Positions 8,276 to 15,987 of a stretch of 64,000 nucleotides of DNA are shown in pieces (position 1 is the stretch's first letter; each line of letters begins with the position of its first letter). The stretch comes from Alkaliphilus oremlandii OhILAs (lineage in GTDB: Bacteria > Bacillota > Clostridia > Peptostreptococcales > Natronincolaceae). The position numbers were made by a program, and so were the translations under genes. The stretch is taken from assembly GCF_000018325.1 (NCBI RefSeq), contig NC_009922.1, positions 1,798,001 to 1,862,000 of the forward strand. Reading direction: 5' to 3'. The notes beneath the pieces were generated by a model, which was given only the letters and a program-made list of their open reading frames with translations, was not told the DNA's origin and made no database searches.

Positions 8276-9025
8276 TTAATTGATTAAATCCTTAACGACC
8301 TGTGATGCTATAATAAGTCCAGCAACTGAAGGTACAAAAGATACACTCCCTGGAATTTGATGCTTCACAGTACAAGTTCTATCTTTTTTAGTGCAAATAC
8401 AATTTGTTTTACAATTACTTTCAATCTCTAAAGGAGTGATTGGCTCTTCTTTTGAATATATCACTTTTAGATCCTTAACACCTCTTTTTCTCAATTCCTT
8501 GCGCATAACCTTCGCTAAAGGACAAACAGATGTTTTATAGATATCCGATATTTCCAGCCTTGTGGGATCTAATTTGTTTCCAGCTCCCATACAGCTGATG
8601 ATCTTTATTCCTCGGTTTTTGCATCGCTCAATTAAATCCAATTTTGCAGTAACCATGTCAATTGCATCAATAACGTAATCGTAGTCATCGGATAATAGCC
8701 GTTCTGCACTTTCACTATTATATAGTTCTTGATAAGCAATCACTTCTGCCTTGGGATTAATATCTAAAATACGAGCTTTCATCGTTTCGACTTTTGACTT
8801 TCCAACAGTACTTCTAAGTGCATGAATCTGTCTATTGATATTCGTTAGGCAGATATCATCATCATCCACTAACACAAATTTTCCTACACCACTTCTAGCT
8901 AGTGCTTCCACGGCAAAGGTTCCAACTCCACCGATTCCAAACACAGCGATCTTACTATTTTTTAAATTTTCAAGACCAGTGGTTCCAATCAATAGCTCTG
9001 TTCTTGAAAAGGAATGTAACGCCAT
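8276..9025 (-). CDS. tcdA: tRNA threonylcarbamoyladenosine dehydratase
   Basis: This E1-like (ThiF/MoeB superfamily) enzyme uses ATP to cyclise t6A at position 37 of ANN-decoding tRNAs to ct6A. The 249-aa protein has the nucleotide-binding G-I-G-G-V-G motif (residues 30-35), a D-D-D-D-I-C-L-T-N-I-N-R-Q motif and D-A-I-D-M near 118. Cysteines in the C-terminal third (C-K-T-N-C-I-C) fit the family. It starts after GAGGAGG and has a clear promoter at 9058-9086. Confidence 0.9.
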   Translation of the reverse strand: MALHSFSRTELLIGTTGLENLKNSKIAVFGIGGVGTFAVEALARSGVGKFVLVDDDDICLTNINRQIHALRSTVGKSKVETMKARILDINPKAEVIAYQELYNSESAERLLSDDYDYVIDAIDMVTAKLDLIERCKNRGIKIISCMGAGNKLDPTRLEISDIYKTSVCPLAKVMRKELRKRGVKDLKVIYSKEEPITPLEIESNCKTNCICTKKDRTCTVKHQIPGSVSFVPSVAGLIIASQVVKDLIN

Positions 9026-9057
9026 TTTATGCCTCCTCTATTTTTCCATTAGACTTA

Positions 9058-9086
9058 ATAGTAACTAATTTTCGTTCTTATGTCAA
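9058..9086 (-). promoter_or_regulatory. sigma-A promoter of tcdA
   Basis: On the minus strand, TTGACA (9081-9086), a 17-bp spacer and TACTAT (9058-9063) lie immediately upstream of tcdA and downstream of the 6S RNA terminator. Confidence 0.7.
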
Positions 9087-9101
9087 CTGCTGATATGGCA
9101 C

Positions 9102-9124
9102 AAAAAAACCCCTATATAGGAGTT
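9102..9124 (-). terminator. terminator of the 6S RNA transcript
   Basis: On the minus strand, AACTCCT-ATAT-AGGGGTT (one G-U pair) is followed by seven T residues. It lies about 40 bp past the 3' end of the folded 6S RNA and before the tcdA promoter. Confidence 0.8.
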
Positions 9125-9162
9125 TATAGCTTATAACTTTTTCTATTTCTTTATTTTATAAA

Positions 9163-9337
9163 TTTTCCCCACTATGCCGTAGTTGAGAGTTTTGAACCTG
9201 CTCTCGCAGGTGGGTATTCTGTTACTGATTTCGTAAGTCCTTTCTAGAAGGCATTTACTAGATCCGTAAACACTGAATTCCCTTTTTTATGGTGTTGGAT
9301 CAAAACTAAGTCAACAATACGCACATAGTAGGGTGTT
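9163..9337 (-). ncRNA. ssrS: 6S RNA
   Basis: This is a roughly 175-nt noncoding RNA that binds sigma-A RNA polymerase holoenzyme and represses transcription in stationary phase. On the minus strand the two ends pair over about 10 bp (CCCTACTATG near the 5' end with CATAGTGGGG near the 3' end). The 5' half carries TTTTGATCCAACACC and the 3' half carries CACCTGCGAGAGCAGGTTC, a pattern I recognise from bacterial 6S RNAs. The centre is a long interrupted hairpin that mimics an open promoter. It has its own promoter (9344-9372) and terminator. Length and end pairing support the call; I did not run a covariance model. Confidence 0.75.
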
Positions 9338-9343
9338 AATGTA

Positions 9344-9372
9344 ATAGTATCATATTTTTTAAAAAATTTCAA
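9344..9372 (-). promoter_or_regulatory. sigma-A promoter of 6S RNA
   Basis: On the minus strand, TTGAAA (9367-9372), a 17-bp spacer and TACTAT (9344-9349) place the transcript start near 9337, exactly at the 5' arm of the closing stem. Confidence 0.65.
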
Positions 9373-9380
9373 ATATTTTT

Positions 9381-9689
9381 TTAGTTTGCTCTCATCATAC
9401 ATAAATTACAATCTTTACAGTTATTCAATCTCTTTGCTAAATCACTACAGGCTCTTCTAGAAAACACACATGGGATTTGATTTTGCTTTGCTTTTTGCTT
9501 TATAATCTCAGTAATATTGTGTTCAATGAAATCGTAAAACACAATGACCATATCAACTTCCCCTGGAATATCCAATTTTCTCATTCCTTTTTTTCTTCCA
9601 TCCCAATGGATATAATCCTTGATTCCATAATCTTGTAATGTATCTGGTATATTTCCCAATCTATCCGCACCTACTAATAATGCTTTCAT
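9381..9689 (-). CDS. DUF2325 domain protein, Fur-box regulated
   Basis: This 102-aa soluble protein belongs to the DUF2325 family, whose biochemical role is not established. It starts with a Rossmann-like M-K-A-L-L-V-G-A-D-R-L-G stretch, has a D-M-V-I-V-F strand, and ends in a cysteine cluster (C-S-D-L near residue 82 and C-K-D-C-N-L-C near 92-98) that could bind a metal or an Fe-S cluster. The ATG at 9689 follows GGAGGG. A near-perfect sigma-A promoter and a Fur-type palindrome lie immediately upstream, so expression is probably controlled by iron or another metal. Confidence 0.8.
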   Translation of the reverse strand: MKALLVGADRLGNIPDTLQDYGIKDYIHWDGRKKGMRKLDIPGEVDMVIVFYDFIEHNITEIIKQKAKQNQIPCVFSRRACSDLAKRLNNCKDCNLCMMRAN

Positions 9690-9704
9690 AATTACCCTCC
9701 TCGT

Positions 9705-9719
9705 TGATAACGGTTATCA
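9705..9719. promoter_or_regulatory. Fur-family operator (7-1-7 palindrome)
   Basis: TGATAACGGTTATCA is a perfect 7-1-7 dyad that differs from the Fur consensus TGATAATNATTATCA only at the innermost positions. It covers about +2 to +16 of the predicted DUF2325 transcript, a classic repression position. PerR or Zur cannot be fully excluded, but the TGA/TCA ends favour Fur. Confidence 0.75.
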
Positions 9720-9727
9720 TTTATTTA

Positions 9728-9756
9728 ATTATAATATACCCCAGTATTTCTGTCAA
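9728..9756 (-). promoter_or_regulatory. consensus sigma-A promoter of the DUF2325 gene
   Basis: On the minus strand, TTGACA (9751-9756), a 17-bp spacer and TATAAT (9728-9733) match the consensus at every position. Transcription should start near 9720, directly against the Fur-type box. Confidence 0.85.
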
Positions 9757-9771
9757 CTATCATACATCTAA

Positions 9772-9937
9772 AAATAAAATTTGTTCCTTCAGGCTCACAA
9801 ACTTTATGTCGCACTCAACTCTAGGTAGAGCTTAGAGTTTCAAGTGCTCAAAATAAATAAAATTTGTTTGTCTACACTGACAAGATTTATGTTGCACGCA
9901 ATCCTTAACTGTGCTAAAGATTTCAAATACGTAAAAA
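9772..9937. repeat. degenerate 83-bp tandem direct repeat (two copies)
   Basis: Positions 9772-9854 and 9855-9937 align without gaps. The first 14 bases are identical (AAATAAAATTTGTT), as are later blocks such as TTTATGT, GCAC and TTTCAA; roughly 60 percent of the rest agrees. The 346-bp stretch from 9690 to 10035 otherwise holds only the DUF2325 promoter and operator and the aspS terminator. A 60-codon ORF on the minus strand (9832-10014) runs through the repeat but has no ribosome binding site and is not called. Both origin and function are unknown. Confidence 0.6.
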
Positions 9938-9970
9938 AATACGCCAACCTTTCGTTTAAAGATTGGCGTA
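9932..9970 (-). terminator. terminator of hisS-aspS
   Basis: On the minus strand, TACGCCAATCTTT and AAAGGTTGGCGTA pair with one mismatch and are followed by TTTTTTT. The site lies about 65 bp past the aspS stop. Confidence 0.85.
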
Positions 9971-10035
9971 GAAATATTTTGTTGTGCATTATATTTTACA
10001 TAATGGGAATTCATTCCACCTAGAAACTTTTACGC

Positions 10036-11802
10036 TTATTCCTTGATATGAACCCTTACACTTAATTCATCCAACTGTCTTTCATCTGCAAAGGTTGGCG
10101 CATTGGTTAAAGGACAAGTCGCATTTTGTGTTTTAGGGAATGCAATGACCTGCCTAATATTATCTTCTTTCGTTAGAAGCATTACCAGTCGATCTAAGCC
10201 GAATGCAATACCTCCATGTGGTGGTGTACCGTATTTAAATGCTTCTAAAAGGAAACCAAATTTTTCCCAAGCTTCTTCTTCACTGAAGCCTAAAGCTTTA
10301 AACATTTTTTGTTGAAGCTCTGAAGAGTGAATTCGAATACTTCCTCCACCGATTTCATATCCATTTAATACGATATCGTAAGCCTTCGCTCTAGCTTTTT
10401 CTGGATTCGTTACCATCAGCTCGATATCTTCATCCATAGGTGAAGTGAAAGGATGATGCTTTGCAGCGTATCTTTGCTCTTCTTCGTCATACTCGAATAG
10501 TGGGAATTCTGTAACCCAAAGCAGCTTGAATTCATCTTTATCCAGCATATTTAGTATTTTAGCCACTTCAACTCTTAAGTGTCCTAGAGCGTCATAAACC
10601 ACTTGTTTCTTGTCTGCAACGAACAGTACTAAATCTCCTTGTTCTGCATTCGTTGTCTTTAACACAGCCGCCATCTCTTCTTCTGTAAAGAACTTAGCGA
10701 TTGGAGAAGTAACACCTTCTTCTGTGATCTTTAACCATGCTAGACCTTTTGCTCCATAATTCTTCACATAGTCTTCTAGCTTCGTAATATCTTTTCTGCT
10801 GAATTGGTCCCCATGGCCTTTAACGTTAATAGCCTTCACTGCACCACCACTCTCTATGGCGGAAGTAAATACTTTAAAGCCGCAATCCTTTATAACCTCT
10901 CCTAGATCGACTAATTCAAAGCCAAATCTAGTATCTGGTTTGTCAGAACCGAATCGCTCCATTGCTTCTTCATAAGTAAGTCGATCAAAAGGTAGCGCTA
11001 TATCGATGTTTAATGCTTCTTTAAATACAGTTTGCAATAATTTTTCATTGATTGCCATGACATCTTCTGCGTTAACGAAAGACATTTCACAGTCTATTTG
11101 AGTGAATTCTGGCTGTCTGTCTGCTCTTAAATCCTCATCTCTAAAGCATTTTACAATTTGGAAATATCGTTCCATACCGGAGACCATTAAAAGCTGTTTA
11201 AACATTTGTGGGGACTGTGGTAGCGCAAAGAATTTGCCTGGGTTCACTCTACTTGGTACTAAATAATCCCGAGCGCCTTCCGGTGTTGTTTTTGTAAGCA
11301 TTGGCGTTTCAATTTCTAGGAATCCTTCATTGCTTAAAAAGTTTCTTACGATCTGTGCTACTTTATGTCTTAGTATCAAGTTTTTCTGCATTTTAGACTT
11401 TCTTAAATCCAAGTATCGATATTTCAGTCTAAGATTCTCAGAAACATCATCATCATCTTTAATGTAGATCGGTGGTGTTTGTGATTGGTTTAAAATTTCG
11501 ATGTCATCTGCAAATACCTCAATATCTCCCGTCGGCATATTCGGATTTTTAGATTCTCTTTCGTAGATTTTACCCTTTACAGTAATGACATACTCTGAAC
11601 CTAGTTTTTCTGCTTCCTTAAATGCATCTTCCGATACTTTGTTATCGAATACCATTTGCATAATCCCAGATCGATCTCTTAAATCAACAAATATTAACCC
11701 GCCAAGATCCCTTCTTTTTTGTACCCATCCTGATAATGTTACGATTTCTCCAATATTGTCTTTATTCAAGTTACCACACATATGTGTTCTTTTTAAGTTC
11801 AT
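10036..11802 (-). CDS. aspS: aspartyl-tRNA synthetase
   Basis: This class IIb synthetase charges tRNA-Asp; the 588-aa protein is of full bacterial type. An N-terminal OB-fold anticodon-binding domain (residues 1-105) precedes the catalytic domain, which contains motif 2 around F-R-D-E-D-L-R-A-D-R and motif 3 around G-L-D-R-L. A bacterial GAD insertion lies between. The ATG at 11802 follows GGGAGG and sits 4 bp after hisS, so it depends on the hisS transcript and its T-box. Whether it is discriminating or also charges tRNA-Asn cannot be decided from this window. Confidence 0.97.
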   Translation of the reverse strand: MNLKRTHMCGNLNKDNIGEIVTLSGWVQKRRDLGGLIFVDLRDRSGIMQMVFDNKVSEDAFKEAEKLGSEYVITVKGKIYERESKNPNMPTGDIEVFADDIEILNQSQTPPIYIKDDDDVSENLRLKYRYLDLRKSKMQKNLILRHKVAQIVRNFLSNEGFLEIETPMLTKTTPEGARDYLVPSRVNPGKFFALPQSPQMFKQLLMVSGMERYFQIVKCFRDEDLRADRQPEFTQIDCEMSFVNAEDVMAINEKLLQTVFKEALNIDIALPFDRLTYEEAMERFGSDKPDTRFGFELVDLGEVIKDCGFKVFTSAIESGGAVKAINVKGHGDQFSRKDITKLEDYVKNYGAKGLAWLKITEEGVTSPIAKFFTEEEMAAVLKTTNAEQGDLVLFVADKKQVVYDALGHLRVEVAKILNMLDKDEFKLLWVTEFPLFEYDEEEQRYAAKHHPFTSPMDEDIELMVTNPEKARAKAYDIVLNGYEIGGGSIRIHSSELQQKMFKALGFSEEEAWEKFGFLLEAFKYGTPPHGGIAFGLDRLVMLLTKEDNIRQVIAFPKTQNATCPLTNAPTFADERQLDELSVRVHIKE

Positions 11803-11806
11803 GGTA

Positions 11807-13072
11807 CTACCTCCCAGATAAAATTTCCTTCAGTTTTGTAATGTCCTTTAGTTCTATTTCTATTTCTTCGCTGTTTGCCATATTTTTAAGCTTTGCAATA
11901 CCTTTTTCCAACTCATTCTCACCGATGATAATGGTATAGCTTGCATTTACTTTATTTGCATATTTAAACTGCGCCTTAACACTTCTGTCCAAATGATCCT
12001 TATCTCCACTAAAACCAGCACGTCTCAGCGCTGTCAGCAATTTGAAGCCTTCATAGGAAGCCTTCTCACCCATGGTGACGATGAATACATCTAAGCCTTC
12101 TGGTTTTGGAATTTCTATGCCTTGATCCTCTAGGGCCAATATGGCTCTCTCAATTCCCATACCGAAGCCCACGCCAGGAGTGCTTGGGCCACCACAATCC
12201 TCTACCAGCTTATCGTATCTTCCACCGCCGCATACAGTCCCTTTTTTACCAGCTTCTTCTGTGATGATTTCAAAGGCTGTTTTGGTGTAATAATCTAATC
12301 CCCGAACGATTCTTGGATCTATGACATAATGAAGCCCAGATGCCTCCAGATATTTTTTTAATTCTTCGAAGTGATCCTGACATTCGCCACACAAATGATC
12401 CATCATCAACGGAACGTCGGTTAGCTGCGCTTGGCAGGAATCCGATTTACAATCGATGATTCGGATAGGATTCCGCTCAAATCTGTTTTGGCAGGTTCCG
12501 CATAGTTGATCTAATCTAGAGCTTAAAAACGCTCTCAGCACCTTATTATATTCTGCCCTACATTTTGGACATCCGACGCTATTGATTCGCAGTTCTAATT
12601 TTTTAACGCCAAAGGCCTCATAAACGCTCATTGCTAGGTTAATCACCTCTGCATCCACAGAAGCGCTGGATGCGCCAAAAGCCTCTACCCCAAATTGATG
12701 GTGCTCTCTAAAACGTCCAGCTTGTGGTCTTTCGTATCTAAATACTGGGGTGATGTAGAACATTTTTGTTGGCTGAGTATCCGCATATAACTTGTGTTCG
12801 ATGAAGGATCTTGCTGCAGGTGCAGTTCCCTCTGGCTTTAAGGTAATGCTTCTTCCGCCCCGATCTAAAAATGTATACATCTCTTTTTCTACAACGTCCG
12901 TCGTGTCTCCTACGCCACGCTCAAATAGCTCTGTATGCTCAAAGACCGGTGTCCTTATTTCTTCAAAACCAAATCGCTTGGCAACTTCCTTAAATACACC
13001 TTCAACGTAATGCCATTTATAGGCCTCGCTTGGCAATACGTCTTTTGTACCTCTCGGTCCATTGGTTAACAT
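11807..13072 (-). CDS. hisS: histidyl-tRNA synthetase
   Basis: This class II synthetase charges tRNA-His. The 421-aa chain shows motif 1 near the N-terminus (G-T-K-D), the motif 2 R-Y-E-R-P-Q-x-G-R-x-R-E-x-x-Q stretch near residue 113, the histidine-specific G-L-D-Y-Y motif near 260 and a C-terminal anticodon-binding domain. Paired Cys-x2-Cys motifs (C-P-K-C, C-G-T-C, C-G-E-C) in the insertion domain suggest a zinc-binding insert. It is the first gene of the hisS-aspS operon and is preceded by a T-box leader. Confidence 0.97.
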   Translation of the reverse strand: MLTNGPRGTKDVLPSEAYKWHYVEGVFKEVAKRFGFEEIRTPVFEHTELFERGVGDTTDVVEKEMYTFLDRGGRSITLKPEGTAPAARSFIEHKLYADTQPTKMFYITPVFRYERPQAGRFREHHQFGVEAFGASSASVDAEVINLAMSVYEAFGVKKLELRINSVGCPKCRAEYNKVLRAFLSSRLDQLCGTCQNRFERNPIRIIDCKSDSCQAQLTDVPLMMDHLCGECQDHFEELKKYLEASGLHYVIDPRIVRGLDYYTKTAFEIITEEAGKKGTVCGGGRYDKLVEDCGGPSTPGVGFGMGIERAILALEDQGIEIPKPEGLDVFIVTMGEKASYEGFKLLTALRRAGFSGDKDHLDRSVKAQFKYANKVNASYTIIIGENELEKGIAKLKNMANSEEIEIELKDITKLKEILSGR

Positions 13073-13110
13073 ATGTTTTCCTCCATTCCATTGATTAAAA
13101 TTTTATATAC

Positions 13111-13361
13111 AAAAACCCCTACATCTCTTAACGATCGATCGGATCGATTAAGGGACGAGAGGTTCATTTCCCGCGGTACCACCCTAGTTGGATTATATCC
13201 CACTTTATCTTTAACGCAGATTCACGGATTTTCCTACAACCTTCAGAAAATCTACTCCTAGGTGTCTTCTTTAAATTCTGCTGTATCGAGCTTCCACCAT
13301 CCTCGACTCGCTAAACCATGAGATTTAAATACTTCTCCTAATCATCGCATTCCATATGATT
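13111..13361 (-). promoter_or_regulatory. T-box leader of hisS-aspS
   Basis: This tRNA-sensing leader controls termination upstream of hisS. On the minus strand it has the Stem I elements (GATGATTAGGAGAAGTA, then GGATGGTGGAAGC), a specifier side reading GAAGACACC, the T-box AGGGTGGTACCGCGGG (13170-13185 region), and a terminator ending in a T-run at 13111-13115. The triplet in the usual GAA-NNN-A frame is GAC (Asp, 13264-13266). CAC (His) overlaps it at 13262-13264. Uncharged tRNA pairing should favour the antiterminator and allow hisS-aspS expression. Confidence 0.93.
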
Positions 13362-13367
13362 TTATAT

Positions 13368-13396
13368 AGTATATATTGATTTCTAAATATTGTCAA
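13368..13396 (-). promoter_or_regulatory. sigma-A promoter of the hisS-aspS T-box operon
   Basis: On the minus strand, TTGACA (13391-13396), a 17-bp spacer and TATACT (13368-13373) form the promoter. The -35 box lies inside the last codons of hemZ. Confidence 0.8.
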
Positions 13397-14882
13397 CTAA
13401 AAATTTGCGTTTCCTTTCAATCATCTCGTCGACCCTAGAGATGTACTGTTCTAGATTTTTTACATTGGGCACTCGCTCCAGCCTATTTTCCTTAGGGAAT
13501 GTAAATTTTGAAGTGGCACCAGCGCCTAGTCCAAGGATGGTTTGTTTCTCTTCCATAATCTGAATATTATAGATACACTCAGAACCTGGCTTACCATAGC
13601 CAATGTTTTCAAGATTTCCCACCATATGCTTCTGACGATACATATAATAAGGCTTCAGTCCCATGTTCTCTGCATATTGCTGCGTAATTTCCAGCATACT
13701 GATGGCTTCCTGATCTTTGGCCAAGCTATAGGTTTCTTCCTGCTCTTTCAATCTAGACGCTCTCTTAATAGCCAAGGTATGAACGGTTAAGTTATTGGGC
13801 GCCAATCTTTCAATCTCTCTCATGGTATGAGCGACCATAGCTTCGTCTTCCCCTGGCAGCCCAATGATAATATCCATATTGATATTTTCAAATCCAACCT
13901 CTTTCGCCATATGGTAAGCCACCATTACCTCCCCTACAGAATGTTCTCTTCCGATTTCTCTTAAGGTACATTCATTCATTGTCTGGGGATTAATGCTGAG
14001 TCGAGTCACATCGGAATCCTTCAGAAACTTTAGCTTTTCATAATCGATTGTATCCGGTCTACCGGCCTCTACTGTAAATTCTTCTATAGAATTCATATCC
14101 ATATTCTTTTTAATGGCGTCAAATATACGAGCAAACTGAGGAACATTCAATGTGGTTGGTGTTCCACCGCCAATGTAAATGGTCTGAACGTATTTGCCTG
14201 CCTCTTTCACAAGGTTCCCAACCCCTTCAATTTCCTTACACAGGGAATTCACATAAACATCTACTAAATGAGCAGATTGCTTCATTGGATTTGAAGGAAA
14301 AGAACAGTATAGACATCTGGTGGGACAGAAAGGAATGCTGATATATAGGCTGACCTTTTTTTCATCAATAGGATATACAAAGCGATGCTCCGTTCGAGCT
14401 ACATCGATTAAAAGTGCTGCTTTTTGTGCATCGATATAGTATTCTTCCACTAGAATTTTCCGAATGCTATCCTCTTGAAAACCGTGTTCAATCAGTTCGT
14501 GGACAATTTTCGTCGGTCTGATTCCAGTTAAAATTCCCCATGGTACCTCCGCATTGGTGGCATCTTTTAAAATCTTAAATATCGCCTTTTTAAGGGTTCT
14601 TTTAATCTTCTTGCTTAATTCTCGATCCTTTAAATGTTCTAAATGTGCTTCGAACATCTCCTGCTTACCATTCAGTCTAGAAGAAACCACCACCTGATTC
14701 TCTTCCAGATTGACAATGGTAACTATCCAATTATCTGTAAAGATATTTTTATCCTCTACATTTTTATGGTATTCTTCACTATTCATGGATATTATTTCGA
14801 AAGCACTCTGTTTGTAAAACAGTTTTAGTAGTTCATTGATCTCATACTCATAATTATGTCCCATACAAATTACTTTAATCAT
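13383..14882 (-). CDS. hemZ: coproporphyrinogen dehydrogenase HemZ (HemN-like radical SAM)
   Basis: This radical-SAM enzyme of the oxygen-independent coproporphyrinogen III oxidase family is involved in anaerobic heme synthesis. The 499-aa protein has an N-terminal HemZ-specific region, then the F-C-P-T-R-C-L-Y-C-S-F cluster motif near residue 170, the G-G-G-T-P-T motif near 210 and a C-terminal HemN-like domain. True coproporphyrinogen activity is uncertain because no other heme genes are present and some HemN relatives are heme chaperones. It lies 10 bp after the MBL hydrolase, in the relA-dtd-MBL-hemZ unit. Confidence 0.88.
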   Translation of the reverse strand: MIKVICMGHNYEYEINELLKLFYKQSAFEIISMNSEEYHKNVEDKNIFTDNWIVTIVNLEENQVVVSSRLNGKQEMFEAHLEHLKDRELSKKIKRTLKKAIFKILKDATNAEVPWGILTGIRPTKIVHELIEHGFQEDSIRKILVEEYYIDAQKAALLIDVARTEHRFVYPIDEKKVSLYISIPFCPTRCLYCSFPSNPMKQSAHLVDVYVNSLCKEIEGVGNLVKEAGKYVQTIYIGGGTPTTLNVPQFARIFDAIKKNMDMNSIEEFTVEAGRPDTIDYEKLKFLKDSDVTRLSINPQTMNECTLREIGREHSVGEVMVAYHMAKEVGFENINMDIIIGLPGEDEAMVAHTMREIERLAPNNLTVHTLAIKRASRLKEQEETYSLAKDQEAISMLEITQQYAENMGLKPYYMYRQKHMVGNLENIGYGKPGSECIYNIQIMEEKQTILGLGAGATSKFTFPKENRLERVPNVKNLEQYISRVDEMIERKRKFLVDNI

Positions 14883-14892
14883 AGAATTTCAC

Positions 14893-15513
14893 TTACCTTA
14901 CATAAGGATTTGTAATTTTTTCGATTCGAATCGTTGTGGCTGGACCATGACCTGGTAACACCGTTAAATCTTCATCCAAAGTAAAAAGTTTGTTCTTAAT
15001 GGATTGAATCAATTCTTCTTGATTGCCACCATATAGGTCGCTTCGACCAATGGAATTGGCAAATAAGGTATCTCCTGTTAACAGTACATTGCCAACTGCA
15101 ATGCAAATGCCTCCTTTAGAGTGCCCTGGAGTGTGTATGATTGAAAGCGTCAAGTCACCTAGTTCCAATCGATCCCCATCATTTAAAAATCCATCTGCAT
15201 TGGTCTCTATTTTAACGCCCGATATGGCCTGTGAATAATTCACACTACTATTTTGTAGCATATACAGATCCTCTTGATGTATATATACCGGTGCTCCTGT
15301 TCGCTCACGTAGCTCTACTAAACCACCGATGTGATCTCCATGAGCATGGGTAAGTAAGATATACTTTAGTTCTAAATCGTTGTTCTCTAACACTTTAATA
15401 ATCTTATCTACGTCCCCACCGGGATCGACTACAGCTGCCTTGTTGGTTTGTTCATCTCCTATAACGTAGCAATTAACAGCATAGACCCCAGCTGGAACTT
15501 TTTCTAAAAACAT
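14893..15513 (-). CDS. MBL-fold metallo-hydrolase (glyoxalase II-like)
   Basis: This 206-aa soluble hydrolase has the metallo-beta-lactamase fold. The metal motif T-H-A-H-G-D-H is near residues 55-61, further ligands lie at H-T-P-G-H and G-D-T, and a late P-G-H-G-P-A-T closes the site. The family includes hydroxyacylglutathione hydrolase, but the sequence alone does not identify the substrate. The ATG follows GGAGGGG. Its place between dtd and hemZ is common in Firmicutes. Confidence 0.88.
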   Translation of the reverse strand: MFLEKVPAGVYAVNCYVIGDEQTNKAAVVDPGGDVDKIIKVLENNDLELKYILLTHAHGDHIGGLVELRERTGAPVYIHQEDLYMLQNSSVNYSQAISGVKIETNADGFLNDGDRLELGDLTLSIIHTPGHSKGGICIAVGNVLLTGDTLFANSIGRSDLYGGNQEELIQSIKNKLFTLDEDLTVLPGHGPATTIRIEKITNPYVR

Positions 15514-15524
15514 AAAATCCCCTC

Positions 15525-15974
15525 CTAAAATACTTTCTTGCTGTCAATCAGCATCGTTACAGGCCCATCATTTACAAGATGTACCATCATATGAGCTTGG
15601 AATACACCTTTTTCTACTTTTATATCCAACTTTTCACATTGCTCTATAAAAGCTTCATAGAGCTTATCCGCAGTTTCTGGTCTTGCAGCTTCCGTAAAAC
15701 TAGGGCGTCTTCCCTTTCTACAATCTCCTAAAAGAGTAAATTGAGAAACAGCAAGAATTTTTCCGCCAACATCCTTTACAGACAAATTCATTTTTTCCTC
15801 TTGATCCTCAAATATTCTTAAATTCACGATTTTTTCAGCCATATATTGAACATCCTCCATGGTGTCTTCCTTCGTTACACCTAAGAAAACGAGTAATCCT
15901 TTTTTGATTGCTCCCGTTACCGCATCGTCAACAACCACTTTTCCTTCTGATATTCTTTGAACTACAGCTCTCAT
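15525..15974 (-). CDS. dtd: D-aminoacyl-tRNA deacylase
   Basis: This enzyme hydrolyses D-aminoacyl-tRNAs, and Gly-tRNA-Ala, as proofreading outside the synthetase. The 149-aa sequence begins M-R-A-V-V-Q-R, the standard start. It contains the S-Q-F-T-L-L-G-D motif with the catalytic-site threonine and the cross-subunit N-D-G-P-V-T motif (the Gly-cisPro equivalent). The ATG at 15974 is preceded by GGAGGT, which rules out the upstream TTG. It starts 13 bp after relA. Confidence 0.95.
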   Translation of the reverse strand: MRAVVQRISEGKVVVDDAVTGAIKKGLLVFLGVTKEDTMEDVQYMAEKIVNLRIFEDQEEKMNLSVKDVGGKILAVSQFTLLGDCRKGRRPSFTEAARPETADKLYEAFIEQCEKLDIKVEKGVFQAHMMVHLVNDGPVTMLIDSKKVF

Positions 15975-15987
15975 ATTTACCTCCAAT

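Noticed and set aside
9832..10014. 60-codon minus-strand ORF between the DUF2325 gene and aspS
   Set aside because: It has no ribosome binding site, runs through the aspS terminator and the 83-bp tandem repeat, and has low-complexity hydrophobic composition.
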